A stretch of 64,000 bases of DNA from Chryseobacterium daeguense DSM 19388. GTDB taxonomy: Bacteria; Bacteroidota; Bacteroidia; Flavobacteriales; Weeksellaceae. Positions 19,119-28,299 of this stretch are shown here, in pieces; the stretch's first letter is position 1, and the number at the start of each line of letters is the position of its first letter. The notes under the pieces were generated by a model that made no database searches, was not told where the DNA came from, and saw only the letters and a program-made list of their open reading frames with translations. Position numbers and translations under genes: made by a program. Location: the NCBI RefSeq assembly GCF_000430825.1, contig NZ_AUMT01000016.1:1-64000 (forward strand). The letters run 5' to 3'.

Positions 19119-19784
19119 TTAATTAAAGAGGTACTGGTATTTAGTGATGATGTCGCCAACAATGGCTTTGTCTATATTGATGTAATTGCGGAGAACCGGA
19201 ACCTGATACAGATAAGGGATTTTCTTGGCATTCTCTAATCGCAGATTGATGTACAGAATATTTCCGTTGATATTTCTGACACGGGTAAATATCTTTTCAA
19301 TAAGCATTTCCCTATCCATAGCATCCATCAGAAAATCTTTATCTTCATTGAGAATATCCTGGGTAACTTCCTGCTGAAGTTTGATCGTTTGCTTGCCTAT
19401 CTCAACATAATATTTTGATACCAAGACGGCGTATTCAGGATGTTGTGCCGATAAATCCAGCATTTTGTTGGAGTTCGTCACTATTTTACCCAAATATTGA
19501 TAGAGGTAAATGAGTTTTTTACTCTGGGTCAGGGCTGAATTCACATTTTTCAGTTGTTGATAGATGTATTCCTGAATGGCTATGATCTGCGTTATCTTAT
19601 TATTGACATCGTCATACAGTTCTTTTTGCTTTTCATACGAATCCAAAAAAGTCTGTTCACTTCCCAATCGAACGCCGTGATTTACGGTGATCTGTGATAA
19701 AAGTTTGTCATTGATAACTATCTGCTGGCTTTTTACGGATGCAACAGTGAAGAATAAAACTCCGGAAAAAAATAGTTTTTTCAT
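19119..19784 (-). CDS. secreted TraI/VirB5-like helical protein (third of three paralogues)
   Basis: 221 residues from the ATG at 19784, chosen because it opens directly with a signal peptide (MKKLFFSGVLFFTVASVKSQ); an upstream ATG adds 12 residues. The mature protein is helical. It shares HPEYA and a C-terminal YINIDKAIV motif with the 241-residue protein two genes upstream (HPEYA, YINTDKAIVENI). Length, secretion and position after the VirB4 gene suggest a VirB5/TraI-like pilus-associated component, by analogy only. Confidence 0.65.
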   Translation of the reverse strand: MKKLFFSGVLFFTVASVKSQQIVINDKLLSQITVNHGVRLGSEQTFLDSYEKQKELYDDVNNKITQIIAIQEYIYQQLKNVNSALTQSKKLIYLYQYLGKIVTNSNKMLDLSAQHPEYAVLVSKYYVEIGKQTIKLQQEVTQDILNEDKDFLMDAMDREMLIEKIFTRVRNINGNILYINLRLENAKKIPYLYQVPVLRNYINIDKAIVGDIITKYQYLFN

Positions 19785-19785
19785 T

Positions 19786-20508
19786 TTAGAAAGATTTGAT
19801 GTTATCCATGATGCTTTCAACTACTTGCTTATCCCTATTGACATAATATTGAAAGGCTCTTTTGTTACGTTTTACTTTGGCTTTAATATCTCTTATCTTG
19901 AGCAGCATATGCGTAGAATTCCTGCTTATTGCCTTTAGTTCCCCTAAAGCATAGTCCAATAATACTTTACGTTCTGATTTTTCCATTTGGTTGATGGCTC
20001 CGTAAGACAAAATGATCCCTGTTACTAACCTTGTTACCATTTGCAGATCATCAACAAATTGAACCTGGGAAGGCAATACCGCAATAATTGAATAAGGAGC
20101 ATCACTTATTTCATTGATAATAGCAGTCTGATTGTTTGTTATTTTGGTTATTTCCCTGCTCATTGCTATTCCTGTCGGTACAGCTTGAATGGCAAATGAA
20201 ATAATCCGCAATCTGTCCTGAACTTTGGTAATCTTTTCCTTGAATTGGTTCCATTGGGTTCTATTAGCTGTTTCTACGGTAGCATTGGCAATTTGTTTTT
20301 GTCGCATTTCTTTTTGCCTGTCGTGTTCTTTCATCGTGGCATTGATTTCTATATCCATCATCGGAAATGATACATTTTCCTGTTGCCAAGCCGGTGTAGA
20401 GCCACCACCGGAGGATGTCAATACGAAATAAACTACAGGAATAAGCAAACTGACAACAATTTTCTTTTTGACTCCGCATAGTCGGCAAATCTCATTTTTC
20501 GATTTCAT
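19786..20508 (-). CDS. secreted or anchored helical transfer protein (second of three paralogues)
   Basis: 240 residues. The N-terminus has a short Cys-containing cytoplasmic stretch (CRLCGVKKK) and one hydrophobic segment (about 17-33), then a helical periplasmic region. It ends YYVNRDKQVVESIMDNIKSF, which aligns with the C-terminal motif of the neighbouring genes on both sides (YINTDK and YINIDK). It is therefore the most diverged of three tandem relatives. It lies one base before the next gene. Function is inferred from context only. Confidence 0.6.
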   Translation of the reverse strand: MKSKNEICRLCGVKKKIVVSLLIPVVYFVLTSSGGGSTPAWQQENVSFPMMDIEINATMKEHDRQKEMRQKQIANATVETANRTQWNQFKEKITKVQDRLRIISFAIQAVPTGIAMSREITKITNNQTAIINEISDAPYSIIAVLPSQVQFVDDLQMVTRLVTGIILSYGAINQMEKSERKVLLDYALGELKAISRNSTHMLLKIRDIKAKVKRNKRAFQYYVNRDKQVVESIMDNIKSF

Positions 20509-20519
20509 AATAGAAAAAT

Positions 20520-21245
20520 TTAAAAATTCCGTTTGTACCTGTTCATTATGTTTTCAACAATAGCTTTGTCTGTATTGATGTAGCCTGCAAATGGATTAAT
20601 GGAATTCCAGAATCCCAATCGATTGGCTTTTTCCAGTCGTAGTTTTATCGCCAAAAGCCATAGTTTCAGATTTTTGACATTACCTGAAATATTATGAAGA
20701 ATTTTGTAGCGGTCTCCTGCTGTTGCAAGATTCAGCTCTCCGGAAGCGAGAATATCAGAAACATCTGTAACAATCTTTAGACTTTGCTCATACGTTTTTT
20801 GTGAAGCTTTCACCCCAAAAATGGCATACTCAGGATGTTCTGATGCTAGTTGTATCACTTGTGATGAATAATTGTAGCATTTATTAAGTTCAGAGTAGAT
20901 TTCCTGTGCCTGAATTCCATTTTGTAAAGTGCCGGAAACCTCTTTTAAACCCTTCAGAATTTTATTCTGAATGTCATTAGCTGCCACCATCTGAGTCCCC
21001 ACCCAGGTCTGTGCGTCCTTTAATTTTGAAGTTTCATCAATGACTTCGTTCTGTTTGGCTTTTAGATTTTCAGAATAAAGAATCATTGCCGCTGTTACCG
21101 TAGGGTCGATGTAAGTGTTTTGAGCGAATCCCATTGTCTCCCAGAAGGAGAAAATTAGTAGAAAAACCTTCAATATAATATGGTTCGCCAGAGATGAAAC
21201 GTGACGAAATCCTCTTGGTAAATTTATAGGTCTAAACGTTTTCAT
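20520..21245 (-). CDS. secreted TraI/VirB5-like helical protein (first of three paralogues)
   Basis: 241 residues with a signal-like hydrophobic segment (about 26-41, ending GFAQ) after an unusually long basic N-terminus. It overlaps the end of traG by 14 bases. The body is helical and has HPEYAIFGVKASQKTYEQSL and a C-terminal GYINTDKAIVENIMNRYK motif, both with counterparts in the gene at 19119-19784. It probably belongs to the periplasmic or pilus part of the transfer apparatus. Confidence 0.65.
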   Translation of the reverse strand: MKTFRPINLPRGFRHVSSLANHIILKVFLLIFSFWETMGFAQNTYIDPTVTAAMILYSENLKAKQNEVIDETSKLKDAQTWVGTQMVAANDIQNKILKGLKEVSGTLQNGIQAQEIYSELNKCYNYSSQVIQLASEHPEYAIFGVKASQKTYEQSLKIVTDVSDILASGELNLATAGDRYKILHNISGNVKNLKLWLLAIKLRLEKANRLGFWNSINPFAGYINTDKAIVENIMNRYKRNF

Positions 21246-24200
21246 AAGCGTAATTTTGTTTACTGATTAATTCTGAAAAACTGATATTGCGGTCTTCTAA
21301 TTCCTGTGTGATAGTCTTGAAGACATTCTTCCCTTTGTGTTCCTTTTTCATCATTCTGTAGAAAGAATTGATTTTATCATCCAATGGATTTTGATATAAG
21401 TTCACCAGTGACACTAAGTTTTCCAGACTGTCTCCGAAGGTTTTGAGATCACCAACTATTTTGCGCAATGCTTCATCATAGTCGCCATATTGACATACAT
21501 AATATTCAACTGCCGATTTTTCCGGTTTTTCTGTAGTGTAGGTGAGATATTGCTCCAATGAAACCTCATTTCCATAGACCTCTCCTTTTGAACCTCTTTT
21601 TAAGTAAAATTCTTTGAATCGGCTTCTTCCGAATTTGTTGTTGAGATTGTTGATGGTAAAAATCTTGTTTTGCTCTACTTTATTGAGCGATAGCAATGAA
21701 GCGATTTTATCAAAGTTGTCTTTGAACTTCGTCTGGTCAAGCAATATAAAAGTGTCCGAATTATTGATGATGGAATCTTTAACCACTGCATTTCCAATAA
21801 TGTCATCCAGTTCCTGCGTTACCACCACCGCTTCTCCCCAAAATTTCCTCACCGTTTTATATAAATAAAGAATGTATCCACCCATCAATTTACTAGCAAT
21901 GGCCTTCCACGCTTCTTCGATTATTAAGGCTTTTCTGCGGTCTTTTCTGAGTCTCATTTTCTGAATAAAAGTGTCCATAATAATGAGCGTTACTATCGGA
22001 AACAATTTCGGATTATCCTTAACATTATCAATTTCAAAAACAATAAAAGATTCGTCAAAAAGCGTATTATCGGCACTTTCATTTAAAGTGGTTCCGTACC
22101 TTCCGCCTTTGTAAAAATCTTTCAGTACAAATAAAAAGGTGCGGAGATTGAATTCCTTTTCTATGATATTGTGTTTCTTATTATTCAGGTAAATAGGAAG
22201 AAATTGATCGCAATAATCATAAAACCCATTGAACGAAAGTTCTTTTACAACCAGCTTTTCTTCCAGTTCTTTTATTTTTCTGATAATGGCTTTTCTAAAG
22301 GATTCATTCCATTCTTCAGCTGATCTGGGTTGCCTGATGATATCATTCGACCTGATTAAAATCAACTGCGTTTCATTGTATATTTTCCTTCTTTCTTCAT
22401 CGTTCAGCGTGTCATACGCTTCATAAACCTTGTAGAAATTTTCGCTTTCATATTCCGGGTTATTAATGTTCTTGTCGGGATGATAAAATTTCAATAATTT
22501 TCTTCCCGCTTCCTTTATTTCATCGGAACTGGCATCGAAAGTAATTCCCAAAATGTCATAGTAAGTATACTGTCCTTTGGCTTCGTTTTCATATTCAGAA
22601 AAAAGATCATCTTCGTGAATGTTGTATTTACCCAGATAGAGAATGAGTTCTTCAGAAGTTTTATTTTCATACCACTCTGTTCCTGAGTTGAAGTATTGAT
22701 GGTAATAAGACATCAAAACATTATCTAAAATGGATTTTTGAGCCGATGACATTGCAGCATCGGGACCTTGCCAGATCAGGAAGATCAGGTTGGTCAAAAA
22801 TTCTATTTTTTCGATATTAAATTCTTTTTGATCCATCAGAAAAGGATTCATAGTAATCGGTTTTTCTTCTGTGTATTGGATGTATCTTCCTCCTTTGTAT
22901 TTACAAGTTCCTGAATAAGAATCTCCAGTGTCAACAATAACTACGTCATAGTTATACGTGAGATATTGCTCTATAATATTGTTCATCAAAAATGACTTTC
23001 CGGAACCTGATGGTCCTAATACAAATTTATTTCTGTTATTAATTCTTCCTGTTTTCATCGGTAAATCCGAAGGATCAACTTTCAGCGGAACACCTTGTCT
23101 ATCGGTAAATCGTAAATAGAAATTGGATTCTTCATTCACGGGGTAACTTTCTTTAAAAAAAAAACACAAGGCCGCTTCGCTTGTCGTCATAAATAGATCG
23201 TATTCCCTAAGTTCTGTTCCATTGCCAGGAATGGCTGATCGCCAGAGTTCGAGTTGGTTGTAGGCATTTTTAGAAACAATAATTCCTTTCGTGAATAATT
23301 TGTTTTCAATCATCGACTGAATATTTTCCATTTTCTCCAGTGTTTCTGCGGAAAATAAGATTGAAAAATGAGCATTGACAACGAGCTGTCCGTCAATCGC
23401 TATATTATGAAGCAGGGTCTGAATTTCATCTGCTATAATCGCGTTGGACGGAGAATTGTTAGCTGCTCCTTCGTGTTTTTTCTTCTTTTTATCAAGCTCC
23501 CTTTGTTGTTGTGCCTGAAGCGGAATGGTAATGATCTGATTGTAGACAATGGTCTCATAATCTTCCAGTTCATTAATAAAACTAAAATTATCAACCGCCG
23601 TTTCAGCTGCCGCACCGTTTCCTCCGAGAAAAGAGTAAGGCTCAATTTCTGAAGGCAGATCAATATTTTCTACATCCACGTAAGAAATATTCTTCACGAA
23701 TCGGTTCCCAATCTGTAAAAATTCGTTGGTGCTTTTGATATTATCAAATGTTGGAGATTCGGAAAACTGCATCGACAAAACTCCGGAAATGTAGTATTCG
23801 AAATCTTTCTCAAATAGAAACTCAGGTTCACAATTGTTCTGCTTCAAAAGCATCAATACTTTTTGGCACTTATCCCTTAATTCTTTGTAGCTTTTATCCG
23901 AAAAATGATAATGCTTCATTTTCTTTTTCAGCTTATCATCGATGATATCTGTAAAGAAAAGAACCGTTTCAATGGTTTTGAAAAGCCTGCCGTCAAAATG
24001 TTCCGAATATTTTTGTTGTAGAAATTGGTTTGATTGTTCAGCGGTGTATCTTTTTTTAGAAAAAATATCGAGCTTCTGAACAATTCTTCCTTCTCCAATG
24101 ATCGACACCACCTGATTTAACACCGTGTGGAAATTGAGATAGCTGTCAGGATCTGCCGAATATTGTTCGACAATATTTTTTACCTTAATCCCAATAATAG

Positions 24201-24306
24201 GGTTTCCGTATTGTCCGAAAAGAACATCAAAATCCCAATTGAAATCTTTTCCATAATCGTATCCAATAAATGGGATGCTAAAGGCTTGTTTTTTTGCTGT
24301 TGCCAT
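21232..24306 (-). CDS. traG: TraG/VirB4-family conjugation ATPase with an inserted DnaJ J-domain
   Basis: 1024 residues, longer than the roughly 800-850 usual for Bacteroidetes TraG. The N-terminal VirB4 region (1-400) is followed by Walker A GPSGSGKS (431-438), a helical insert region, and Walker B ALIIEEAW (793-800) with the VVVTQELDDI segment after it. Residues about 580-645 are a complete J-domain: YDILGI, an EIKEAGRKLL helix, the HPD tripeptide at 609-611, and YEAYDTLNDEERRKIYNE. This accounts for part of the extra length. The protein should power assembly of, or substrate movement through, the transfer channel at the inner membrane. The J-domain suggests recruitment of DnaK/Hsp70. It overlaps traF by 29 bases. 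Confidence 0.92.
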   Translation of the reverse strand: MATAKKQAFSIPFIGYDYGKDFNWDFDVLFGQYGNPIIGIKVKNIVEQYSADPDSYLNFHTVLNQVVSIIGEGRIVQKLDIFSKKRYTAEQSNQFLQQKYSEHFDGRLFKTIETVLFFTDIIDDKLKKKMKHYHFSDKSYKELRDKCQKVLMLLKQNNCEPEFLFEKDFEYYISGVLSMQFSESPTFDNIKSTNEFLQIGNRFVKNISYVDVENIDLPSEIEPYSFLGGNGAAAETAVDNFSFINELEDYETIVYNQIITIPLQAQQQRELDKKKKKHEGAANNSPSNAIIADEIQTLLHNIAIDGQLVVNAHFSILFSAETLEKMENIQSMIENKLFTKGIIVSKNAYNQLELWRSAIPGNGTELREYDLFMTTSEAALCFFFKESYPVNEESNFYLRFTDRQGVPLKVDPSDLPMKTGRINNRNKFVLGPSGSGKSFLMNNIIEQYLTYNYDVVIVDTGDSYSGTCKYKGGRYIQYTEEKPITMNPFLMDQKEFNIEKIEFLTNLIFLIWQGPDAAMSSAQKSILDNVLMSYYHQYFNSGTEWYENKTSEELILYLGKYNIHEDDLFSEYENEAKGQYTYYDILGITFDASSDEIKEAGRKLLKFYHPDKNINNPEYESENFYKVYEAYDTLNDEERRKIYNETQLILIRSNDIIRQPRSAEEWNESFRKAIIRKIKELEEKLVVKELSFNGFYDYCDQFLPIYLNNKKHNIIEKEFNLRTFLFVLKDFYKGGRYGTTLNESADNTLFDESFIVFEIDNVKDNPKLFPIVTLIIMDTFIQKMRLRKDRRKALIIEEAWKAIASKLMGGYILYLYKTVRKFWGEAVVVTQELDDIIGNAVVKDSIINNSDTFILLDQTKFKDNFDKIASLLSLNKVEQNKIFTINNLNNKFGRSRFKEFYLKRGSKGEVYGNEVSLEQYLTYTTEKPEKSAVEYYVCQYGDYDEALRKIVGDLKTFGDSLENLVSLVNLYQNPLDDKINSFYRMMKKEHKGKNVFKTITQELEDRNISFSELISKQNYAYENV

Positions 24307-24601
24307 TCTTAAGAAGTTTATTATTATGTAATCTTTTTGGAAAAATTAAAATCTGATCGAAGTTTTTGGTTTTATCATACAAACCATACTTATCCTGTCT
24401 TTTGAAAATGAAGTAAACACCTCCCGCAGTGACTGCAAGACCAAGCAGAGAGCCTAATAGACCGAACTTTGAGAGTACCAATGCTGAAATCACCCCGCCT
24501 CCGATAACGCCGACTGCATAAATGATGTACTTCCCTTTGAGCCCGAAGAATACAAGGGGTTTTTTCAACCCCTTGTAAAGATAGAATCCCATACTAGGCA
24601 A
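24278..24601 (-). CDS. traF: conjugative transfer protein TraF (DUF4133, VirB3-like)
   Basis: 107 residues starting MPSMGFYLYKGLKKPL, typical of the DUF4133/TraF family. Two adjacent transmembrane helices follow (about 27-62), then YFIFKRQDKYGLYDKTKNF. It is a small inner-membrane component next to the VirB4 ATPase. It overlaps traE by 8 bases and traG by 29 bases, indicating strong translational coupling. Met4 is a possible alternative start. Confidence 0.85.
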   Translation of the reverse strand: MPSMGFYLYKGLKKPLVFFGLKGKYIIYAVGVIGGGVISALVLSKFGLLGSLLGLAVTAGGVYFIFKRQDKYGLYDKTKNFDQILIFPKRLHNNKLLKNGNSKKTSL

Positions 24602-24917
24602 AGAATGCTGTTACAAATTCCGGAACTACAATCAAGAAGATCATCGCTCCTCCATAACCAAGGATCTCTTTGTTGACATCCTGGTCACCATTCGTCCATT
24701 TGTTATACACACGAAGACCTCCGATGAAACCGACCAATCCACCCACTGCTTTCAAGATCAGCTTTACGGGATCCCAATAATCTGTAATATCACTTGCTGC
24801 GTTGGAGATAGCGGTTGCTCCTCCTTGTGCAAATGCTGGGGTTATTGCCATAATTGCCAAGGCTAGGGTTAGAACTTTTTTTGTTGTCACGTTTTTTGTG
24901 AAAAAATTTTTCATCAT
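24594..24917 (-). CDS. traE: conjugative transfer protein TraE (DUF4134, VirB2-like)
   Basis: 107 residues with a signal peptide ending TPAFAQGG, a first helix region with DITDYWDPVKLILKAVGGLV, GGLRVYNKWTNGDQDV, and a second hydrophobic helix at the C-terminus. This is the DUF4134/TraE family, which corresponds to the pilin-like VirB2 component. It begins the run TraE-TraF-TraG and follows a 132-base gap that may hold an internal promoter. Confidence 0.85.
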   Translation of the reverse strand: MMKNFFTKNVTTKKVLTLALAIMAITPAFAQGGATAISNAASDITDYWDPVKLILKAVGGLVGFIGGLRVYNKWTNGDQDVNKEILGYGGAMIFLIVVPEFVTAFFA

Positions 24918-25049
24918 AATTCAAAAAATTTATAAAGGGTTAATAATCAATTGAGTGTTAAATTTTGGGCATAGAAGTCCCGGACAACGGATGGAAATCC
25001 GCTGTTAATTCTAATAATCAGTGCGTTAGATTTTGTTTAAGTTGGCTAA
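24918..25049. promoter_or_regulatory. 132-bp gap upstream of traE with a hairpin
   Basis: One of the larger gaps in the transfer operon. It holds an inverted repeat at 24984-25005 (ACA-CGGAT, GGAA loop, ATCCG-TGT, one mismatch). There is no T-run following the stem on the minus strand, so it looks more like a regulatory or RNA-processing hairpin than a simple terminator. Control of the strongly expressed pilin-like gene is an inference. Confidence 0.35.
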
Positions 25050-25643
25050 CTACATCGTGGATTGATAAACTTTGTATCCATCGTAGTTCGCCACCATTTG
25101 AACCAAGGTTTCAGAAAGATTAAGCATCGCCTTCCAATCTTTTATTCTGGAAGTTTCCTGGTCTGCACTAACCGTGATTGGGTTTTCGCTAATCACTTCG
25201 TTAGGTTTCTCGTTTTCAATTTCGTCTGGTATTTTTTCTTTCTGGTCAAAATACGCATCGCTTAATTCAGCTTTTTGAGGGTAAGGTTGGTTTTCAATTT
25301 CCGTGGAATCCTTTTTTGATGGATTGTCGAATTCATCCAAATCTTGTTCAGATTCAAATAGTTCCCTCAAATGCTCCAGATCTTGTCTTTCTTCATTTCC
25401 TTCAGTGATATCAGAATGGACTGGATTTTTATTAAAGGATTTGGGAGTGTTGAGATTTTCTACATCTTCAATCCCTATAGTTGCAGTAAGATCTTCGTAC
25501 TGCTCGGAAATTTCGGACAACGAAAATTCCTCCGTCTCTTCTTTATAGATTTCTTTTTCTTTTTTTAGAAACAGATCGTATAAGATATTTCCGGCGTAAT
25601 ACGTCAGATAAACAGCTAAGATGCAAAGCGAGATTTTTATCAT
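25050..25643 (-). CDS. single-pass membrane protein with acidic tail, transfer operon
   Basis: 197 residues. One N-terminal hydrophobic segment (about 3-22) is followed by a long, strongly acidic and Asn/Ser-containing disordered region and a short helical C-terminus (WKAMLNLSETLVQMVANYDGY). Lies between the ParA-like gene and traE, where Bacteroides elements carry traB to traD, but I cannot match it to any of these. The function is unknown. Confidence 0.55.
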   Translation of the reverse strand: MIKISLCILAVYLTYYAGNILYDLFLKKEKEIYKEETEEFSLSEISEQYEDLTATIGIEDVENLNTPKSFNKNPVHSDITEGNEERQDLEHLRELFESEQDLDEFDNPSKKDSTEIENQPYPQKAELSDAYFDQKEKIPDEIENEKPNEVISENPITVSADQETSRIKDWKAMLNLSETLVQMVANYDGYKVYQSTM

Positions 25644-25688
25644 TTTTACTGAAGTTATAGAGATTAATACTTAGGTATATTTTTTATT

Positions 25689-26450
25689 TCAAAGGGTGAT
25701 CTTCAATGTTTGATTAATATATTCTATCAATTCATCGAAAGATTTTCTTACCCCGTATTTTTGTTCGTAGGTCAGCTTTCTGGTATCAATCTTTTGCAGG
25801 ACATTTTTTTTGAATACAGGATTTTCTAGCAGCAATCCGAATTTTTTCAGCTCAATGTCCATTCCTTCCTGATTCAGATACTTGTAGCCCTTATCATATT
25901 TGGAGCGGATAAATACTCTTTCTGCCTCACTTTCCAATAGTCCCAGCATATTGATAAAGACCAATGTGGACTTGACAGAAACATCTGAATACTCAAATGG
26001 AATCACGATAAAATCACTGTAAATGAGCAGATCGCTGTATTTTGCATCGAGTGTCCCTGCCAAGTCAAAAAGGTTGATCTCATCGCTATCTTTTAAATTA
26101 ATGAGGGTCTCAAAGTCTGAAAATGGCTGTTGGTCTTCATCGCCAATAATTTCCACTTCATATAATTTCGGACTTTCCGATAATTCATCATCTTTCCATT
26201 TGTAGTAAAATGATTTCTGATAATCAAAATCAAAAACATTGATTTTCCTTTCCGAAATTGCCGAAATGTAATTGGCAAAAGCGATGGCTAATGTCGTTTT
26301 TCCGGTTCCTCCTTTTTGTGTGGCAAATGTGATGATCATTGGGTCTAGTTTTTTGTTTTTAGTTGAATGTTGTTGGACTGGAGAAGATTTTTCTATCAAC
26401 CGACAACTACCAATTTTATCGTCTTTTTTTTCGTCTTTTTTTGAGTTCAT
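25689..26450 (-). CDS. ParA/MinD-family ATPase (TraA-like)
   Basis: 253 residues with a deviant Walker A motif KGGTGKTT, INVFDFDYQKS (Walker A' Asp) and NLFDLAGTL (Walker B), all expected in ParA-type ATPases. The first 37 residues are an extension; a start at Met38 (26339) gives the canonical ParA length. The longer start overlaps the relaxase gene by 35 bases. In Bacteroidetes conjugative elements a ParA-like gene, often called traA, follows the mobilisation genes. No ParB partner is visible, so a role in conjugation or positioning fits better than a classic partition pair. Confidence 0.8.
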   Translation of the reverse strand: MNSKKDEKKDDKIGSCRLIEKSSPVQQHSTKNKKLDPMIITFATQKGGTGKTTLAIAFANYISAISERKINVFDFDYQKSFYYKWKDDELSESPKLYEVEIIGDEDQQPFSDFETLINLKDSDEINLFDLAGTLDAKYSDLLIYSDFIVIPFEYSDVSVKSTLVFINMLGLLESEAERVFIRSKYDKGYKYLNQEGMDIELKKFGLLLENPVFKKNVLQKIDTRKLTYEQKYGVRKSFDELIEYINQTLKITL

Positions 26451-27906
26451 TTTCGGCAGGGTCTTTTGCAGTTCCCGAACTTTTCATTAACTCAAACAGC
26501 ATCTTGTTAACGGCTTTGTTTAATTCTGATTTCTCATTGTTTTCGGTCCGGTTTTCTGTCTGCACTTCATTTACACCTGTCGGATTCAGAAATTTTTGAT
26601 ATTCCTTTTCTCCGATTAATGGTTGAAGTTCACCCACGTAATGGAATCTGGTATGAACAGCATACAGCTTTCCGTCTTCAGCAGTCGTTATAGAAATATC
26701 TTTTTTTTCATCATTTGTGTTTTTTTGATTTCTAATAAAATCCTTTACTTCAAACTGGACTTTTCGATAGGTTTCCAGATCTTTCTTTCCTTTGTTCTCA
26801 AAAAGCATAAAATCCTTGATTTGCGTTTCCGGATTGTTTTTATTGAAAAATTGAAACAGGATATTTTTTGTTTCCTGACTGCGGGTATTATAATCCTTCA
26901 GTATTTCAAAAGTCTTCTTATCCAGCCTGTCATAAGTAAATTCAAACACTTCATTCATTTTCAGAATATCACTTCCTTTATATACTTTTCCTGTTTTGTG
27001 GTCGATTAAAGTGTAGCCAAAAGGATTTTTATCTTCTTTATGATGAAAAACCATATCGATCCCGAAAACATCTTTCAGCTTCTTTTGGAGTTCACTTTCA
27101 AAACTGATTTTTATTTTTAATTCATTTTCTCGTAACTTTTCCTTTGGGAGCATCGATTGCTGTTGCCTATCATCTTCCACTTTAAAAACCTTGGTGGAAT
27201 ACAATTCTTTGTATTTGCTTAGTATGGCTTTGATCTGCTTTGCCCTTTTATCATTTTTACTGTTATCAAAAACAATCTGATTTCCTGAAAGTGTTTGCTG
27301 TATTACGCCGTTTTTTAAAATGTTAAAAGAATTTTCATCATTTGTGTTTTTGCCTATCTTATATCCATTTCTATTGAGTAGAGTTTCTAACTGATTAAGC
27401 GAACTTATTTTGTAGTTCAGCAGTTTTTCCAGTTCTTCTTCCGGTTTCTGACCATACAATTTTTCCATTGTAACGCTTAATGCTTTTTGGGCTTTAAGCC
27501 TTTCATAACTGTCATTGATCTTTTTCCCTGTCTGTTTATCAACCCGGGTTGAAACAATGTGTACGTGATTATTATCTGTATCCTTATGAAAAACCACAAT
27601 AAAAGGCTGTCCGCTATATTTCATTTCATCCATAAAATTCTCCGCTATCTTAGTAAGCTCTTCTTTCGAATGTCCTTGAAATTTCGTAGAGATCATCGCA
27701 TGAAATTGAGGCTTTAATACTTTTTTGTTCCCAATCGAAATAGCTATCAAATAGTTTCTTACTTCTTCCTTGCTGCTTGATTCGTTAATGAAGGAAGGAA
27801 AATTTTTCATCAGCATTAATTCTCCGGTTCCTTTGTCAATTTTCTTATCATTATAATGAACTCCTGGAAAACTGGGACCTGCCGGATCCATGATCTTAAC
27901 AATCAT
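26416..27906 (-). CDS. mobB: MobB-type relaxase (MOBP-like)
   Basis: 496 residues. The N-terminal relaxase domain shows Tyr18 in PGVHYNDKK as the likely nicking residue, PQFHAMIS (His69), and the metal motif FHKDTDNNHVHIVSTR with His107, Asp109, His114 and His116. The C-terminal half is helical and basic, ending in a Lys/Arg run. It should nick the origin of transfer and carry the strand to the recipient. It overlaps the MobA-like gene by four bases and the ParA-like gene by 35 bases. The three-His metal site appears intact. Confidence 0.9.
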   Translation of the reverse strand: MIVKIMDPAGPSFPGVHYNDKKIDKGTGELMLMKNFPSFINESSSKEEVRNYLIAISIGNKKVLKPQFHAMISTKFQGHSKEELTKIAENFMDEMKYSGQPFIVVFHKDTDNNHVHIVSTRVDKQTGKKINDSYERLKAQKALSVTMEKLYGQKPEEELEKLLNYKISSLNQLETLLNRNGYKIGKNTNDENSFNILKNGVIQQTLSGNQIVFDNSKNDKRAKQIKAILSKYKELYSTKVFKVEDDRQQQSMLPKEKLRENELKIKISFESELQKKLKDVFGIDMVFHHKEDKNPFGYTLIDHKTGKVYKGSDILKMNEVFEFTYDRLDKKTFEILKDYNTRSQETKNILFQFFNKNNPETQIKDFMLFENKGKKDLETYRKVQFEVKDFIRNQKNTNDEKKDISITTAEDGKLYAVHTRFHYVGELQPLIGEKEYQKFLNPTGVNEVQTENRTENNEKSELNKAVNKMLFELMKSSGTAKDPAENELKKRRKKRR

Positions 27907-28271
27907 CTCGATAGCTTTGCATAGATTTTTGTAAAGATTTCGTTCTGTTGTTTTTTCAGAATTATGATCTCCAATAACTTATCTGAAAAATTTCTGAGTT
28001 CATTTTCGCTGATAAATTTTTGACCATTTGCTATTTTTGCTACCTGATTGATGTTGGTTTCAATTTTCCCGAAAATGTTATCCTGTTTTTCTATGAACGC
28101 CAATATTTTTCTCCTCTCATCATTTAAAATCCTGTTCTCAACAGAGTCGATGATTAAGCTTGTCAGAGAAATTTGCTTTTTGGAACAAAGATTTTTCCAG
28201 TCTTTCTTTTTTTGACTCTTTATCCTGATCAAAATCACCTCATCTTTTAATTCGTCCATACTCAGTTTCAA
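27903..28271 (-). CDS. mobA: MobA-like relaxosome accessory protein
   Basis: 122 residues. The N-terminal VILIRIKSQKKKDWKNLCSK followed by SLTSLIIDSVE fits a ribbon-helix-helix DNA-binding fold. NINQVAKIANGQ is typical of plasmid mobilisation accessory proteins (MobA/MobC families). It probably binds the origin of transfer and helps the relaxase. It overlaps the relaxase start by four bases. The origin of transfer is expected nearby but cannot be pinned down. Confidence 0.8.
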   Translation of the reverse strand: MKLSMDELKDEVILIRIKSQKKKDWKNLCSKKQISLTSLIIDSVENRILNDERRKILAFIEKQDNIFGKIETNINQVAKIANGQKFISENELRNFSDKLLEIIILKKQQNEIFTKIYAKLSR

Positions 28272-28299
28272 ATCAAGTTTGATCTAATGAATGCTATTA

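Noticed and set aside
28272..28299. origin of transfer next to mobA
   Set aside because: Only a short ATCAA/TTGAT inverted repeat is seen near the 28-base gap; I cannot identify a nick site, so no oriT is called.
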